From Niebla homalea (taxonomy: Eukaryota > Ascomycota > Lecanoromycetes > Lecanorales > Ramalinaceae), in the NCBI GenBank assembly GCA_019925105.1, contig JAHGAU010000018.1:558001-622000 (forward strand): a stretch of DNA of 64,000 nt, in the 5' to 3' direction. The position numbers and the translations under genes were made by a program. The notes beneath the pieces were generated by a model. The model was not told where the DNA came from and did not search any database. It worked only from the letters and a program-made list of their open reading frames with translations. Each line of letters opens with the position of its first letter. Position 1 is the first letter of the stretch. Below are positions 1-13,546 of this stretch, piece after piece.

Positions 1-3000
1 ATAATACTTAATATATATATATAAATAATAATACTTTTATACTTATATTAAGGTTTATCCTTATAATAAAATTAAATACCTTATATTTAAGTTATACGTC
101 CTATATTTTATACCGTAATTATTTATATTTCTTATTAAATATATTTTATAGTTTTTTTATATACTTTAAATTCTCTATTAAAATTTATTTATTATAAATA
201 ATTAAAAACCCTTTTTATTTAATCTTATAATATAATTCCTTATTAATTTTATTATAATTAAATAATCTTTCGATTTTTTATTTTAATTTATTATCGATAA
301 AATCCGATAATAAATCATTATCTTCGGCCTTAAGCCGCTTTTTATATAGTTTAAATAAGGATACGTAAAATATATTATATATCTTATAAGTAAATAATAA
401 AGTTAAACGGTACGCTTAATATCCAATTAATTTAAAAACCGTAAACGGGTTAATAAATTTATATAAGAGTTTTTTATTTAATCGTTTTTACTTAATATTT
501 TTTATAGATAATATAATTATATCTTTAATTTTATACTTTTAAGCTTTATATTTATAATTATAAAACTTTATTACCGTTTCCTTAATACGCTATTAATACT
601 TTATTATATCGTTTTAAACCGTTAATAACTTCTTAATTTTTTTAATTACGGTTAAGACTTTTATTTTATTTAATTTATCGTCAATTTATTCTTAAAACGT
701 TAAAAGGTACCTTATTAAGGTTTCCGGTAAAGGTTTATTAATTATAATATTATTATTTATAAAATAAATAAAGTTTATAATTTTTAATATTAAAGCTTAA
801 TCGTTTTAATTTTTATAATAATACGTTTTAAGGTAATATTTAAGAGTTTAATTTTACCGTTCCGTTTAACTATTTATTTAAAAATAGAAAAAAATACTTA
901 ATTTATGGAACGTATATACCGCGTTATATATTTCGGATTAATAAGAATTTATAAAAAATAAGTCTTAATTAATTACGATACCTTCAGGAGCCTTATATTC
1001 CTAGAATATATATTAAAAGAGAAATTTAATTAACTTAAGAATAATCATTTTCTTAATTATAAAAAGTAATCTTAATTTCTTAATTAAATAATTCATTATA
1101 ATTAAAATTATATTATATACGTAATTTTATTACTTATTAAATAATAAATCTATAATAAAATTTATAATAATTTCCTTAAAAAATATAACGGTATTAATAA
1201 ATTATTTAACTTATTATAGGGTTTATATTTAAAAGCTTTAATTCTTTAATAAATATTATATAAATTAACGTATAATTTAATATCTATATTTATAGTTTCT
1301 TAACTATAGGATTTATTAAGGACTTCTTTAATATAGTTATTTTTAAAATATCTTAAGGCGGAATTATTATAATATCGTTTTAATAATTTATTTTATACGG
1401 TTTTTTTAGTAGGGATATATAAACGCTTATTATATTTTAGAAAACCGGTTAAGTTAAATATTTACTTACCGGTTTTCTTAAGTATTTTATTTATAAACTT
1501 AACGCTTTTACGGTTTAAAATAAAAATATCTTTAACTTAAAATATTTTAATAAATTTTATTATAAATTTAATCTTAAAATTATATACTATTTTATATGTT
1601 ATTATAACTCAGATAACGGTACGTAAAATAAATTATTTATAATTAATAATTTTAATAATAAAGTTAAGTTATTCCTTAATTACGTTATGAATACGTATAA
1701 TTTACGTACCCGTAATATTATCCTCTTTTAGAATTTAAGGGTCTTTACGTTTTATATAATATACCGATTTTAAATACGTTTTTTAAATAACGTTAATTAT
1801 TAAATTTTAAATTATTTTTTTTAAAAAAGGAATAATTATTAACGGTTTATATATATTGTTTTTACGTTTTTATACCGTTTTATTTTGATTAATTAAAATT
1901 TATCCGTAGATTTTTAAAATCTTTTAAAATATAAAATTAATTAAACTTTTTATAATTATTAATTTCTTTTATAACGTAAATAATAACTTTAATATTAATA
2001 TATTAATAAATATATAATTAAGTCGTTAATTAAATATATCCGCCAGGTTAAAAATACTTAATTAATATTTAATAATAAAGTTAAATAGGATTAACTTTAT
2101 TATTTATTATATTTATTTATTATTTAAAGTAATAACCTTTATAAAACCTCTTAAATTATTATAATTAATTAATATCTTAATTATATAAAAACTACCCTTA
2201 AAGTAATAGCGTTATTATTTAAAAGTTATAATAATTATTAATAATTTTTAATTATAGGTTTCGTAATTACGTTTTACGTCCGTTATTTTACGGGATTAAA
2301 AAACGATAAATCGTTATTATTTATCTTAATATAATTAAAATAAAATATTTATAAAACTAAAATTAAACGTATTTATTTTAACTTTAATTTAAAAGTTTAA
2401 ATTAAAATAATATAAAATCAGGATATTGAAAAATATTTCGCGTAATTCTTTAAACGCCCGTTCTATTATTAAAGGCTACGTAAACGGGCCGTACTTTATA
2501 TCCTTTATATTCCTTTTTAATAACTCCATTAAAAAAGCTATTTTTATAGAGTAATAATAAATAAAACGCTTAAAGAAGTTAATAAAATTAAGGAAGATTT
2601 ATACGTTATAAAAGGACTTAAATTTAAATTACAGTATAATTATATTTATTTTACTTTTATTTATCGTTATATTTATAATCAATATTATAAATCTTAAAAA
2701 TTTTATTTTAATAATAAAAAACTTATATTTTTAAGATTTATAAAGAATTTAAACTTTTAAAGCCGTTTTAAAACCCATTTTATATACGTTAAATATTTAT
2801 TTTTAATACGTAAAAAGATTAAGATATTATTTAAATATACGATATAAAATTTATTAATAATACCGGTTAACAACTTATTAATATAAGTTTAAAAAGTTGC
2901 CGGTACGTTTATTAACCTAAACGGTATAACTATATACTTAAAGTAATTATAATATATCCAGAATATAATTTTTTATTTATTATTTACTTTAATCCGTATA

Positions 3001-5640
3001 TAATAATAAACATCCTTAAAATTAAGCTTTATAAACCTTTTTATTCCGTAAAGTTAATTTAAAGTTTTATTAATTAAAGGTAAAAAATAACGATTCTTAA
3101 CCGTTACCTTATTTAACCCTTAATAATCCACGTAAAGGCGTAAACCCCATTCTTCTTAAATATAAAAAGGATCGGTAAACCCGTAAAATTAATAAAATAC
3201 CATATTTATTTTTTTATTAATATTTCGTTTAAATAAACTTAAAAAGCCGTTAACTCTATATTAAATAAGTTATATAGGGATTTATATAGCGGTTCGGCAG
3301 TAATTTTAATTATATAATTATATCTTATATACGTAAGGAGCTTACCGGCTTTTTCTATTAAAAAAACGTCCGTATATTCGGATAGCTCGGTTAATAAGGA
3401 CGGTCCCTTTGCGGTTAAATTACGGCCCGTATAACTTTTAATTGTTTTTAAGTTGGCTTAATTCCTAAGTAACGGATTTATAATTATTAAAGTATATATT
3501 ACCGGCTCTTTTTTTAATATTACCGTAAATATATATAATTTATTAATTTAAAAAGTTTACTTATTAACCTTAAAGTATTATTTTTTTTTTAAACTTTAAT
3601 TTAATTCCTAAACTGGTTAAACCTGGTATCCTTAAGGTTATCGGCGGGCCTTATTTATTTATTATATATACGATAATTTTTATTATTCCCGGTTATTTTT
3701 AATTATCGTATATATAAAGCTTTAATAAGTAAACGCCGTAATAAAATATATTATTATTATTTATTTAAATAAGCTTTAATAAAACCGTATCTTAAATATA
3801 TAATAAATCCTTCTTTATTATAAAGTTTTAATTAATTATATTAATCTCTACCCCCATATTAAGATGGATTTTTACACTTTTTTTCGGTATTATTAAGGAA
3901 TATTTAACCCTTATTAATAATAACTTTTTCCGAGATTAATAATTACGGCCTTTACGTTTTAACGGAGCTTTCATTACGGGGTTAACGTTTTTAAATTGTT
4001 TTCTTTCTTTATATATAAAGCGGATTTAATAGCTTTCCGTTCCTTTTTAAGTAATAAATAACTTAATTTTTTATACCTTTTTACCTAATAGTAATAATAC
4101 GTTATATCGGAAAGGTCCGTTTATTAACCCTATAAAAAGCCTTAATTTAGTGGCTAACTTATAAAAAGTTTAAATTCCTTCCTTAAAAACTTACTTTTAA
4201 TAATTTTCTTTTTACTTTTCCTTTATAAAGAGTAAGCGGTTATATTATTAAATTTAAAACGATTTATATATATAATAATTTTATTACGCGTAAAAAGAAC
4301 CCCGTTTAGTGTTTATATTATTATATAATATAATTACTTTTTAAGCTTATAGAATAAATAAATAACTTACTATTTTTTTATATACTTTAAAAGTTAATTC
4401 TTTAAGGATATTATTTATATATTAAAGTTATAAACCGATTACCCCTTACCTTATTTTAAGCCTATATATTAAAGCCAGACTTCCATCTTTTTATTAATAA
4501 GGTTTAATATTAAGGAACTTAGGAATTTAATAAATCCCTTTTAAGTTAACGTAAAATCGGGTCCGAACTTACGTTTATAATACGTTTATAAGCCCTTAAT
4601 CTTATTTCTTAAGGAAAGTAAAGCCTATATAATACGGACGTAATCCATATTATAATCGGAATTTAAAAAGAAAGCCATAAAAGCGTTTTTAATTTACTTT
4701 TAAAGCTTTTTAATACTCTTACCCTTATACTTAAGGAGTATAAAGACCTTAATATAATTATAGGATTTTTCTTTAAACTTTTAATTTAAGTTTTATTTAT
4801 AATTTACTTATAAATATCCGGCGATACGGACCTATAATTAATAATAATCGGATAAAATGTTTTAACCCGTATTATACGATTTAATAACGATTTATATATA
4901 TTCTAAGAGTTTATAAAACGAGCTTTTAATACTTATTTATTTAAATAAATAAGCTATTTATAAATTTTTATTTTATAAAGCTTAACTTAACGAATTATTT
5001 CATTTAATTTTTCTTCTTTTTACGCAATAATAATATAAAGGTTTTATTCTTCCTTATTATAATATATATTTATAAAGGATATTTATTTTAAAGGAGGAAG
5101 GTTTTACTTTAAAGGAATAAACGTAACGGACTTAAATCGTTATCTTTAACGTTCTTATTCTTAAGAAAGGTTTAATACGGATTTAGATTATACCCGTTTC
5201 TGCTTATAAAAAAGAAGTATAACGGATTTAGATTAAGATCTTTAGCGTTAACCTTTACCGTTAATAATTATAAACTCCGATTTAAACGAGGACCTAAAAA
5301 AGATTTCTTAAATCCGAAAGATAAAAAATATAATACCTTCCCCTTCGGGTTAAGTTCTTTAACGTAAAATATTAGGATTTATTATACCGATAAATACGGC
5401 TTAAGTATAAGAAATATACGGTTTTCTCCCCTTTTAATTATACGTACGATTTAATATTTCGGATTATTACCCTTTAAAAAGGTTAATAATAATTAAAATA
5501 TTAAGCTAGACGTATACTTAAAGCTTAAGGATAATATAATAATATAAAATATATATATAACCTTAATAAATAATATATTTAATAAGTAAACTAATTATTA
5601 AAAAAATAAAAGGAAAAGTGGGAAGGATAGGTATTAAGTA
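1..5640 (-). mobile_element. RIP-degraded Ty3/Gypsy retrotransposon, partial
   Basis: No open frame survives, but the minus strand still shows the Gypsy reverse transcriptase. At about 2890-2932 it reads PFRLINVPATF, the mutated form of the family's PFGLTNAPATF. At about 2813-2843 it reads YLNNILIF, from YLDDILIF; the Asp-to-Asn changes are what G-to-A mutation of GAT gives. The motifs are about 50 nt apart in the expected order. Gag should lie towards 5 kb and integrase towards position 1. No LTR pair was found, so the ends are unset and the element may run off the window. The block is extremely A+T-rich, as expected of heavy RIP. Confidence 0.8.
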
Positions 5641-8600
5641 TTCCTGTGGCCCAGCTACGCTAGGGTCACGAGGTAAGCACTAACCCCTATGTTGTTTCCT
5701 ACCATAACACTTTAAGTTAAAAACACCGTAAATATAATAGAGAACCTGAACTATAAGTATAATAGTATTTTATATATTATTACGCGTAGCTTTAGTCCTA
5801 ATAAAATAATAATATACCTTTGATTTTTAAAGGCCTAGACTTATAGTTTTAATAAAAATCTGGAAAAGAAATATTATAAAATTTTTCCGCGCTTTAAATT
5901 AAAATACCGCCGTTAACGTTATTAAAAACAGTATTTTTAATAAAAACTTTAAACGCGCTTTAAAAAGTAATATTGTTATCATTATTAATTCCGTCGTTAA
6001 TAACAAGATTATAAATTATTATTTTTAAAACAGTTAAATAATTTTTTTTAATTATCTAAAAAGTTTTAAAATCTTTTAAATCGTATATAACGTATAAATA
6101 TAATTAAAGCCTTAGTAATCATTAAAACGAAAAAGCATACGTAAAACGTAGAATGAAAATTAAAAATCATTAAAACCCCGAAAATAAATAATGTTTTATA
6201 AATAAATAAAAATAAAAATAAAAACGAACATAATTTAAAGGTTTAAAAAATCGAAAACTATATAACGTATTAAGACATCCTTTTTTATTTTTACGTTTAT
6301 ATTCAGTTTACGGCGAAAAGGGGTTCGATATAATAATTAAAATAATCCGGATAAATCGGACTCGGTAATTAAACTAATCGTAATTACTTTAGTTGAATAT
6401 AATTAAATTACGAAATCAACGGTTAAATTAAAAAATATAAATTAAATAATACCTTTAATAATATTATTATGAAAATTATATTTACTAAATTTGAAATTAA
6501 GGTCTTTACCATTATTATAAACGTTTTTCCCGAACTGTAAAAAGTTCTAATTAAAGTAATATCCTTAAAAATTAATAAAATATTTAACCGGGGTATAAAT
6601 AGGACGTTTTGCTTTATATTGAAACCGATATAATTAGCCGTATATAATCCTTATCGTTAGAACGTCCAATTAAAGCCGTTGATACATTAAATTTACTTCT
6701 TATTACCTGCCGGATATAAACGGTATTATTTAAAGAATAAATTACGAACCGGTATAATAGAAATACTATTATAGGCGATTAATAAAAAAAGTTAATTATT
6801 ATTTATTATTATATACTATCGGTTTATATAAATTTCACGAATAATAATTATTATATATTTATTATAAGTTAATAGAAAAGCTAATATTTTTATTTTATAA
6901 CATTAACATAAAAGGTTTAAACTAATATAATCGTTGTAAATGACGTTACTATTAACTATTAAGTATTACTTATATCTAAATAGATAAAATCGTAAAGGGG
7001 TATAATATATAATGAAAAAGGGAAAGTTTTAAGGATAGCTCGATTATTTTGAGTTTTAATAAATAAAAGGTTTTACAAAATCGAAAAAATTTAATTATAA
7101 TAGATTAAACTTAAATAGCTTAAGTAATAAAGTTAATTAATTAGTAACGATATAATTGGCTTATATAAATATCTTTATTTTTATATTTACTCCTAACTGT
7201 CGATTTAATACTTTCCATAACCGGAACTTTAATTATTACCGTAAAATCGAATAATTATAACTTAAAATAAATAATAAATAGTTTTTTATTTAATTTAATC
7301 GATATCCGAGTTTCGTAGCTTAAATCTAATTATAGATACTTATTATATGCCGTAAGTTTAAAAGTATTTTAAGAATAAAAATTTAGATCGGTAAAGAATT
7401 ATACTAAAAAAATTTACGATTTTTTTTTTTTAATTAACTTAAATATCAGAAAATAAAGGTTTCTAAAAAGATCTTAAGTCCGGACTTATAATATCGTCGC
7501 GAAATTTGAAATGCTGGTATAACCTTTAATTTATTAAATAATATAATGAATGATATTTCGGCTTTAAAGTTTATACATCGTAATCGTTTTTAAAAATTAA
7601 AACTAACGCGTTAACTTAATAGAAAGTTTAGACCGCTTATTTTATATAAAAGACTTCCGAAAAAGAGGTTACGATTTTAATAAATAGTTAATATAAAAGC
7701 CTAATAATTTTATTCCTAATAACAATAAAACGATAAAACCGATCAAAATCTTAAAAAAAAAAAATAGTGATAAAAATAAAGATAATAAATAATAACAAAA
7801 AAGTATAATATAAATAAAGTATCAAGAATTAGGATTTTGTTAATCGATTTATATTAACATTTTAACTTCGTATATTTTATTATTTATCATTTAAAAATAT
7901 TTTATTTTATTTTAAAAACGTAAAACTTGAACGATTTTTTTTTAAAAACACACAAAAGAAAACTTATTTTTAAATATAGGATCGCTTTATTATTGTATAT
8001 TTTTCTTAGTTTACGGTTAAATATAACATAAAATATGAAACATTTTACGTATTAAATATTTTTTTTATTAAATTTTCTAAATTTTACTTTGAAATTAACG
8101 GAATTCCTTTATATACTTTTTATTATTATTTTCGAACCAATAATCAATAAAGCTATGACGCAAATATTCTCGAGTATTCCGATTATATTTATTATTTTTA
8201 AAAGTAAAATATTTGAAGTTTTTAAAGTCCCCCAGAAGAATATTATAATAATAATAGAAAAAACGTTTTATTTAGGCTTTAAGTATATTAAATATAAGTT
8301 TAATAAATTATAATCTAATAAATAAAACAATAAATAATAATTTAAATAATAATTTGAATAGTGATTACTTTTAGTAATTTAACGGATACGCTTTTTATAA
8401 TAAATATTTATATTATTTAAGTAAATTATATTTCGAAAACCGGGAAACGCGTTACAATATGGTAAGATTTCGTTTATTATTTATCTATATACTTTACTAA
8501 TATTAAAATAGCTCTTTTTTTAAGTTATATAAAAAGGTAATTATCGATAAAATATATTAATATTAAGAACTATATATTACGCCGGTTAATATTAATATAA

Positions 8601-9238
8601 TAGCGAATAACTCTATTAATAAGCCCGTATATTATTATTGGTTAAAAAGTTTACTTTTTAAAATTAAACTTATTAAAGAATATTAATTAATTTAATTTTA
8701 TTCGTATTATATCTGGTTTTTATATAGTTTATAATTTTAAACATTAAAAGCCGATTCGTTAATCTATTTTATAACTCTAATTTAGTTCTTTCAAATAAAT
8801 TAATATTATTAACCGAAATACGAATATAATTATTTTTTTTCGAAAAAACTTTTAATTTCGTTTCAATAAGTATTAAAATTCCGTTGTTGATATTCGAATA
8901 TATTTTTTAACGTACTTATATAAAATTTTCGATTTAAATTTAAATAAGTAAAAACGAAAAGTTTAAAATAATTATATATATTATATTTTTTTTCTTAATA
9001 TTTTACGGTTCGTATTATACAAATTATTTTTATTATAATAGTTAAAAAATTTTAAAAATTTTTATAAAGAAAAGATTTCGATCGATTTTATAATAGGATA
9101 TATATTAATTATAATACTATTAAAGAGAATATATATTGAAGATTAAAAGTTAAGATTATTATTTTTAGACTCATACGATAAATAAAGGGTTAAATGCGAA
9201 TTAAGGTTAATAATTTATATAATAAATATATATATAAA
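5641..9238. other. AT-rich RIPped DNA, unclassified
   Basis: This is very A+T-rich sequence with stops in every frame and no protein motif I could read. A patch at about 5645-5710 keeps normal base composition in the middle of mutated DNA. On the minus strand the patch begins TGTTATGG, so it could be an LTR end of the element to its left, but no partner copy was seen. An abrupt return to normal composition at about 9239 marks the edge of the first gene island. The only sizeable frame here, at 8089-8313, starts at TTG and is Ile/Phe/Lys-rich; I treat it as chance. Confidence 0.6.
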
Positions 9239-9440
9239 AAACTAAGGGACCCGCGCGGAATTTGGAGTGCCAAGGAACGACAAGCATCTTCGACACGCTA
9301 ACTACCTTAGGGTTGCGGTTACCTATTTCAGGTATAGATTTGGACACCGGTGCATATCTCTGCATCTCCTTGCTACCACCACTGGTGGTCGTGGATCTCA
9401 GCACACTACTTCCAATATCGTGTTCTGAATCAGATCCCAT
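9207..9440 (-). pseudogene. N-terminal gene fragment cut off at the AT-rich border
   Basis: A minus-strand frame opens with ATG at 9440 and reads about 66 residues of ordinary mixed composition (start MGSDSEHDIGSSVLRS, then Ser/Thr/Gly-rich, then KVVSVSKMLVVPWHSK). At about 9240 it runs into the AT-rich block, where it becomes Tyr/Ile-rich and stops. The composition changes within a few bases, so the natural reading is a 5' gene end severed by transposon insertion or by RIP of the adjoining DNA. I do not recognise the family. It could also be chance, since it is short. Confidence 0.3.
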
Positions 9441-9871
9441 ATGTTTACATTATTCCAAACAGCAACAAACTTGACCCTAAAGAAAAAACAGATAGGGGTG
9501 GAAAAAGATCTACAGCGAGAGATTCCAACTTATTTCGGTCATGAGAGATAGGAGCCAAGCTCAATCTTACAGTGCTACTGTATGTAAAGTTCGGGACGGG
9601 GTGAATAAGCTACCCTGAGTAGCCTTAGGCAGCCCTTCGGAGTGGAGGACGTCGGGTGAGCAACGGACACAAGGGGCGCGAGTAGAATATCGACATCAGG
9701 GTCCAATTCATGTGAGATGAGGTCGAGGTCCGATCTCACTCAGTTTGAAGTCACCAGCAGCAAAAAAGGTTGGGGTGCCCCTACGTGTCTGCGCCTTTTG
9801 AGTCTCATGTAATAGAGGTGCGTTTCCAAAAAAATCTCATGGCGCATATTCACATCAGTGAGTGAGCGCAT
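9441..9871. other. Intergenic, nothing recognised
   Basis: This stretch has normal composition, with short unremarkable frames on both strands and no RNA gene, repeat or conserved motif that I can support. It may include the 3' untranslated region of the minus-strand gene to its right. Confidence 0.5.
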
Positions 9872-10002
9872 TCAACATCTCACCCTCAAGCCAGCAAAGG
9901 AATCAGCAACGGCCAAACGTTCGGCGTCCTCGATCTTTCCATCCTTGCAGGCGAAACCCAGACAATTTTTTGCGCGATTACGTGATTGCGCCGGTCCGCT
10001 TT

Positions 10003-10877
10003 TCATAGTTGGCGAGAATGCTTAAAAGCAATGCCCTGGCCTCCTCGGGGCTCTGCCGCGGCCTGAGACATGAGTCAGCTCAACGATCCGAGCACGCTTG
10101 GCTTCTACCCACCCAACCAGAATTTGATCCCACGGCATCGACCACGGCCGAGAGAGTTCTCGCAACGTGCCCACTCTCTCTAGCAGGAAGCTCATGCCCC
10201 GAGAAGTAGCCTGCCAGGGAGTTGATGGAACTTCCAGGTGGGACGCTAGCCAGTCTATCGCCTACAGCATGGGCGATGCAAGTCAGCCGCTGCATATGAA
10301 CTGGGGTCCGTTGAAGCAGCCGATTCGGAATGCAGCCACCTACCGGTCGACACATAGACATGAAAATCAGAGAGCTTGCAGTAGCTGCAGAGAAGACGTT
10401 TCCAATACCGGACAGGACCAAGCGAGACTGGATACCGCATTGACACGAAAGCATCCGCAGGTTCTGGATGCATCACCAGCCAAAGTCAGCCGCTGAGACG
10501 TTTCCGCCATTCCAGCGTCCGGCGCAAACCACTCGACTGGTAGCGGACAGAGCACCTACCTCGCCGAGCCAGGGCCTCCAGGCGTCTGCCCAGCTTGTGA
10601 AGGCTTGCGTGAGACATCCTTCCAGCGCTTTCATCAGGGTGCCCAGGAGCCGCGCGATTACTGCGCCTACCATCAACATCACCCATTTGACAGCATAGGA
10701 GGCCCAAAGTAAGGTCCACTTGATGTGAGCCCCGAGCTCACCGAGCAGCAGCAGGAGAGAGTGCGGATCGAAGTCCCGGTGAGCGGGTGAGCCAATCGGT
10801 GCTGGCCAGAAGAAAGCGAGGATCAATGCTGACGTGAGGACGACGAAGCTGAAGAGTCGCCCCAGCCAGGTTCGCAT
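10003..10877 (-). CDS. Predicted small membrane protein, multi-exon
   Basis: Exon 1 (10877-10560) starts at an ATG in a good fungal context (CCAAAATG). It encodes 106 residues: an N-terminal hydrophobic segment at about residues 8-24 (LFSFVVLTSALILAFFW), then a second hydrophobic stretch at about 45-85. It ends at a GTAGGT donor. A CTGAC branch site and an AG at 10464 end intron 1 (96 nt) in phase. A 120-nt exon 2 (10463-10344), an 82-nt intron with GTAGGT donor and CTGAC branch, and exon 3 (10261-10109) follow in phase. A last 46-nt intron and exon 4 are tentative. The model gives 216 residues. Other frames of coding character continue to about 9872 (for example QSPEEARALLLSILANYEK), so the 3' end may be wrong or frameshifted. 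No family is recognised; a membrane location is inferred only from hydrophobicity. Confidence 0.45.
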
Positions 10878-11335
10878 TTTGGAAAAAGTTGGAAAAATTG
10901 CAATCTCAGAGGCAAGAGGATCGGGTGCTGTTTCCTGCTCAAATGAATCCCTAATCCTGGTCGGATGAGTTGTATGGCAAGCAGCAGATGAATCGTGTCC
11001 GCGCACACGCGTCAGCGAAAGTAAACAAGCAGTGCTGGAGTACTTCCGTAATAAATAAACAATCGGTTCAACGACAGACCGCGTAGAACTACCACTAAGC
11101 CGAAGACGGAAAGAAGCCCACTCCCGTCCCGCCGGCTGGTTGGTGAGTGTCACGTCTCGTCAGTCGTCAGGTCTCCGGGATGAATGATGAATTCGAATCA
11201 GCCGTGCGATCTATGAAAGCCTACATCTTGGTTTTCTCCCCACCACAGGACACAGCTCATTCTTTCCTATTCTTCATTCTTGTTTAGTAGCCTACTCGCC
11301 GACCTCCGCTCTCACCGCTGCCTGAGAAGACCAGC
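10878..11335. promoter_or_regulatory. Divergent promoter interval
   Basis: This stretch of about 460 bp separates the start of the minus-strand membrane-protein gene from the start of the plus-strand gene at 11336. It must hold both 5' regions if both starts are right. Pyrimidine-rich tracts lie just upstream of 11336 (about 11230-11290), as is common before fungal start codons. No TATA box or known factor site stands out. The minus-strand frame that continues through it, up to 11153, is Arg/Ser-rich and not needed by the gene model. Confidence 0.35.
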
Positions 11336-12914
11336 ATGATCAGCGCTCAGGCTGTGATCAGTTCGGTCGTGAATATATCGCTCAGTGTTTGCCTTGGCGG
11401 GCTTGTGCTCATCTGGCAGGCTCGTTACTTGGATGAGTATCATGGCAGGAAGAGCTTGGTCGAGGTCCTCCTGGAATACGACTTTGTCATCATGCTCGTG
11501 ACGTTGCGCGTCAGTACTGGCGTCGGTGTTGGGCTCTTTTCGCTTGCCATCTTAACCTTCTTTACGTGAGTCGATGAAAGAGATCGCGATTGCAGCTATC
11601 GTGAGATCAGTAGTACAAAGACTGATCAGGGTCCGTATAGTTTCTACGAATCCAAGTGCCGCCAGACACCGCGTCTCTGGCCTTGGTGCTATCTCAGCAC
11701 ATCTTGGACAGTCAAGCGTAATCGACCCTCCAAGCCGACCGCAATGGATGCAGCTCCTGTCCTCAACGACACCAAATCAGGTATGAGCACTCCGCTTTCC
11801 GGCAAAACAAAACTTCAACCCTTCTGATGTGCAATAGGATTTCATTCCGAAGAACGCGACATGGGCACACGTGCGCCATGCTCAGGAGGCATGACTGCAG
11901 GTCAGCCCTCTCCCGAAGAAAGCTCGCGTCCACGTGAGTTTGGTAAGTCCCGGACCGGCAGGACTACGAAAACCCTCCTCACCGAAGCTGGTACGGAGAG
12001 ACCGAGAGAGCTTTCTCGACAGACCGAGGCAGACATATTTGCTAAACCAGGAACCCTTAGCTCAGGTATGCATGCCCTAGCATCGCCTCGATCGATCGGA
12101 TCGCATCCTTCTGGAAATCCTCCACGACGACGACAACACGAAGCCGCGTTGCCGAACTTTTACGGAAAACGAACTTCCCGGTAAGCTTCAACAAGCCACC
12201 GCCCTCGCTTGAAGCTCCTTTACCCGCCATTCCGAGTCGACGTGGCCAGGGACAGGGAGGCCGCGTCGTTGATCTTTATTCTACTCCACGTGCCATGCAC
12301 AAGGCCAAAGCAACGCTACCTCCACAGCTCTCCCCGTTGCACACACAGTCACCATTGCGCATCTTCCAAGACAGTACGCGGAAAAGTGGGAAAGCTCCCC
12401 TGTCTCGTGCCAATCAGAAGACAATGGTAGTGGATCAAGACGGTGTGTGAGATACACCCACATCCATGACATCAGGCTGACAGACTTCATTACAGCCCTG
12501 ACAGAGCCTCGAGAACCCAAACCGGGCTCTAGACAGCGAATCAGCACAGTGGGCGCTGCTGAGGGTAAGAATGCAACCAAATTATCACCGGCCCAATCTT
12601 TGGAGTTAGAGACGTCCTTGTTCCATATCGCCCGCCGCTGGGACGTCGAATACCCGACCGCTGCCATATCAGCAAGCAAGATCCTCAGATCAGCTCAATA
12701 TGGCAGGAGTCCCAGCAACAGCACGAGCAAGGAGAGCAAATGGAAAGCTCTTCAGGAATGCCAATGCAAGCAAAAGCCGTACGTACCAAAAATGGAGGAG
12801 AAAGGCACCAACTTCTACACAGACGAAAAGTGGTCGGCCTACAATCTCGATTATCTATGGGTCAAGAGCGAGAAGCATCTGGTGGCTGGTCCTAGACAGA
12901 CCCGTCTGAGGTGA
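11336..12914 (+). CDS. Multi-exon protein with one N-terminal membrane segment; C-terminal domain shared with the 13.5-14.7 kb locus
   Basis: Exon 1 (11336-11565, from ATG) has two hydrophobic stretches, at about residues 7-27 and 50-75, and ends at a GTGAGT donor. The next intron most likely ends at 11640 (CTGAT branch, TATAG acceptor). Exon 2 runs to a GTATGA donor at 11780, and a further acceptor lies near 11838. From about 12066 a clear coding frame (SIDRIASFWKSS to NQKTMVVDQD) runs to 12442. A 53-nt intron (GTGTGT donor, CTGAC branch) follows, and the last exon is 12496-12914. The join between the frame at 11838-12060 and the one after 12066 is not resolved: I found no splice pair that keeps phase, so a frameshift or missed intron is possible. 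The C-terminal 52 residues (KW, C, Y, W, YLW, HLV pattern) match the decayed locus at 14381-14533. No known family is recognised. Confidence 0.45.
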
Positions 12915-13546
12915 TTCTTGCGGGATTCTAGATCCACGGCGTCGGACTAGTTGTTCGGAAAGCACACAGATGCATGTGCATGTGCCAGAGAGCAGACCTT
13001 CCTGGTCAGAAAGCGAAAACATGCAGTGAAACATAGAGCTGGTGCATGGGTGTCAATCGTCTGTTCTCGACTGGAATGTGTGGAATAGACCATATCGGAA
13101 AGCGAATGATTTCTCGTCGAGGCCTCCCACTTACCAATTCTTCCGGTTCACCCTTGAATTCGTATGCTCGCCGACACACTGGGATGTATATACATGGCCC
13201 GACTCATGTTATGATCGTCTTCGTCAATTGCGTTTCCTTCTACCCTTCGTTCTCCTTTCTGTATTTGCTTGCTCTACCAAATCCGCTTCGCCTTGCAGGC
13301 GTGGTTGTCCACGATAGGATTGCGATCCGAACCTGCCGCTGAAAGTCTTCCTAAGGTCTCAAATCAAGCAGTGTCCCCCGTCAATGGTCATTGGGATCCA
13401 TGGAAGACAAATGCTGAGGCGCGTTAGAGGCGAAACCATAAGAACCACCTCCATTGCTCTATGCGAGCGCCTCCAGTCGTCGAAGTGCATCTTCCAACCT
13501 TTTCCCCTCCTTCATTTGAAGATACTCCACATATGCATTGCCTGCG
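12915..13546. other. Intergenic, nothing recognised
   Basis: This stretch lies between the 3' ends of the plus-strand gene and the minus-strand locus, so it should hold both 3' untranslated regions. Overlapping frames at 13042-13342 have biased composition and no family resemblance. No terminator or RNA gene can be supported. Confidence 0.45.

Noticed and set aside
8089..8313. 74-codon frame in the AT-rich block
   Set aside because: It starts at TTG, is made of Ile/Phe/Lys/Asn codons expected from AT-rich DNA, and has no motif.
12281..12679. 132-codon minus-strand frame
   Set aside because: It overlaps well-supported plus-strand exons joined by a clean intron, so it is a shadow.
13042..13342. 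Overlapping plus-strand frames as a gene
   Set aside because: Neither has a good start context, splice partner or family likeness, and they sit in the expected 3' intergenic space.
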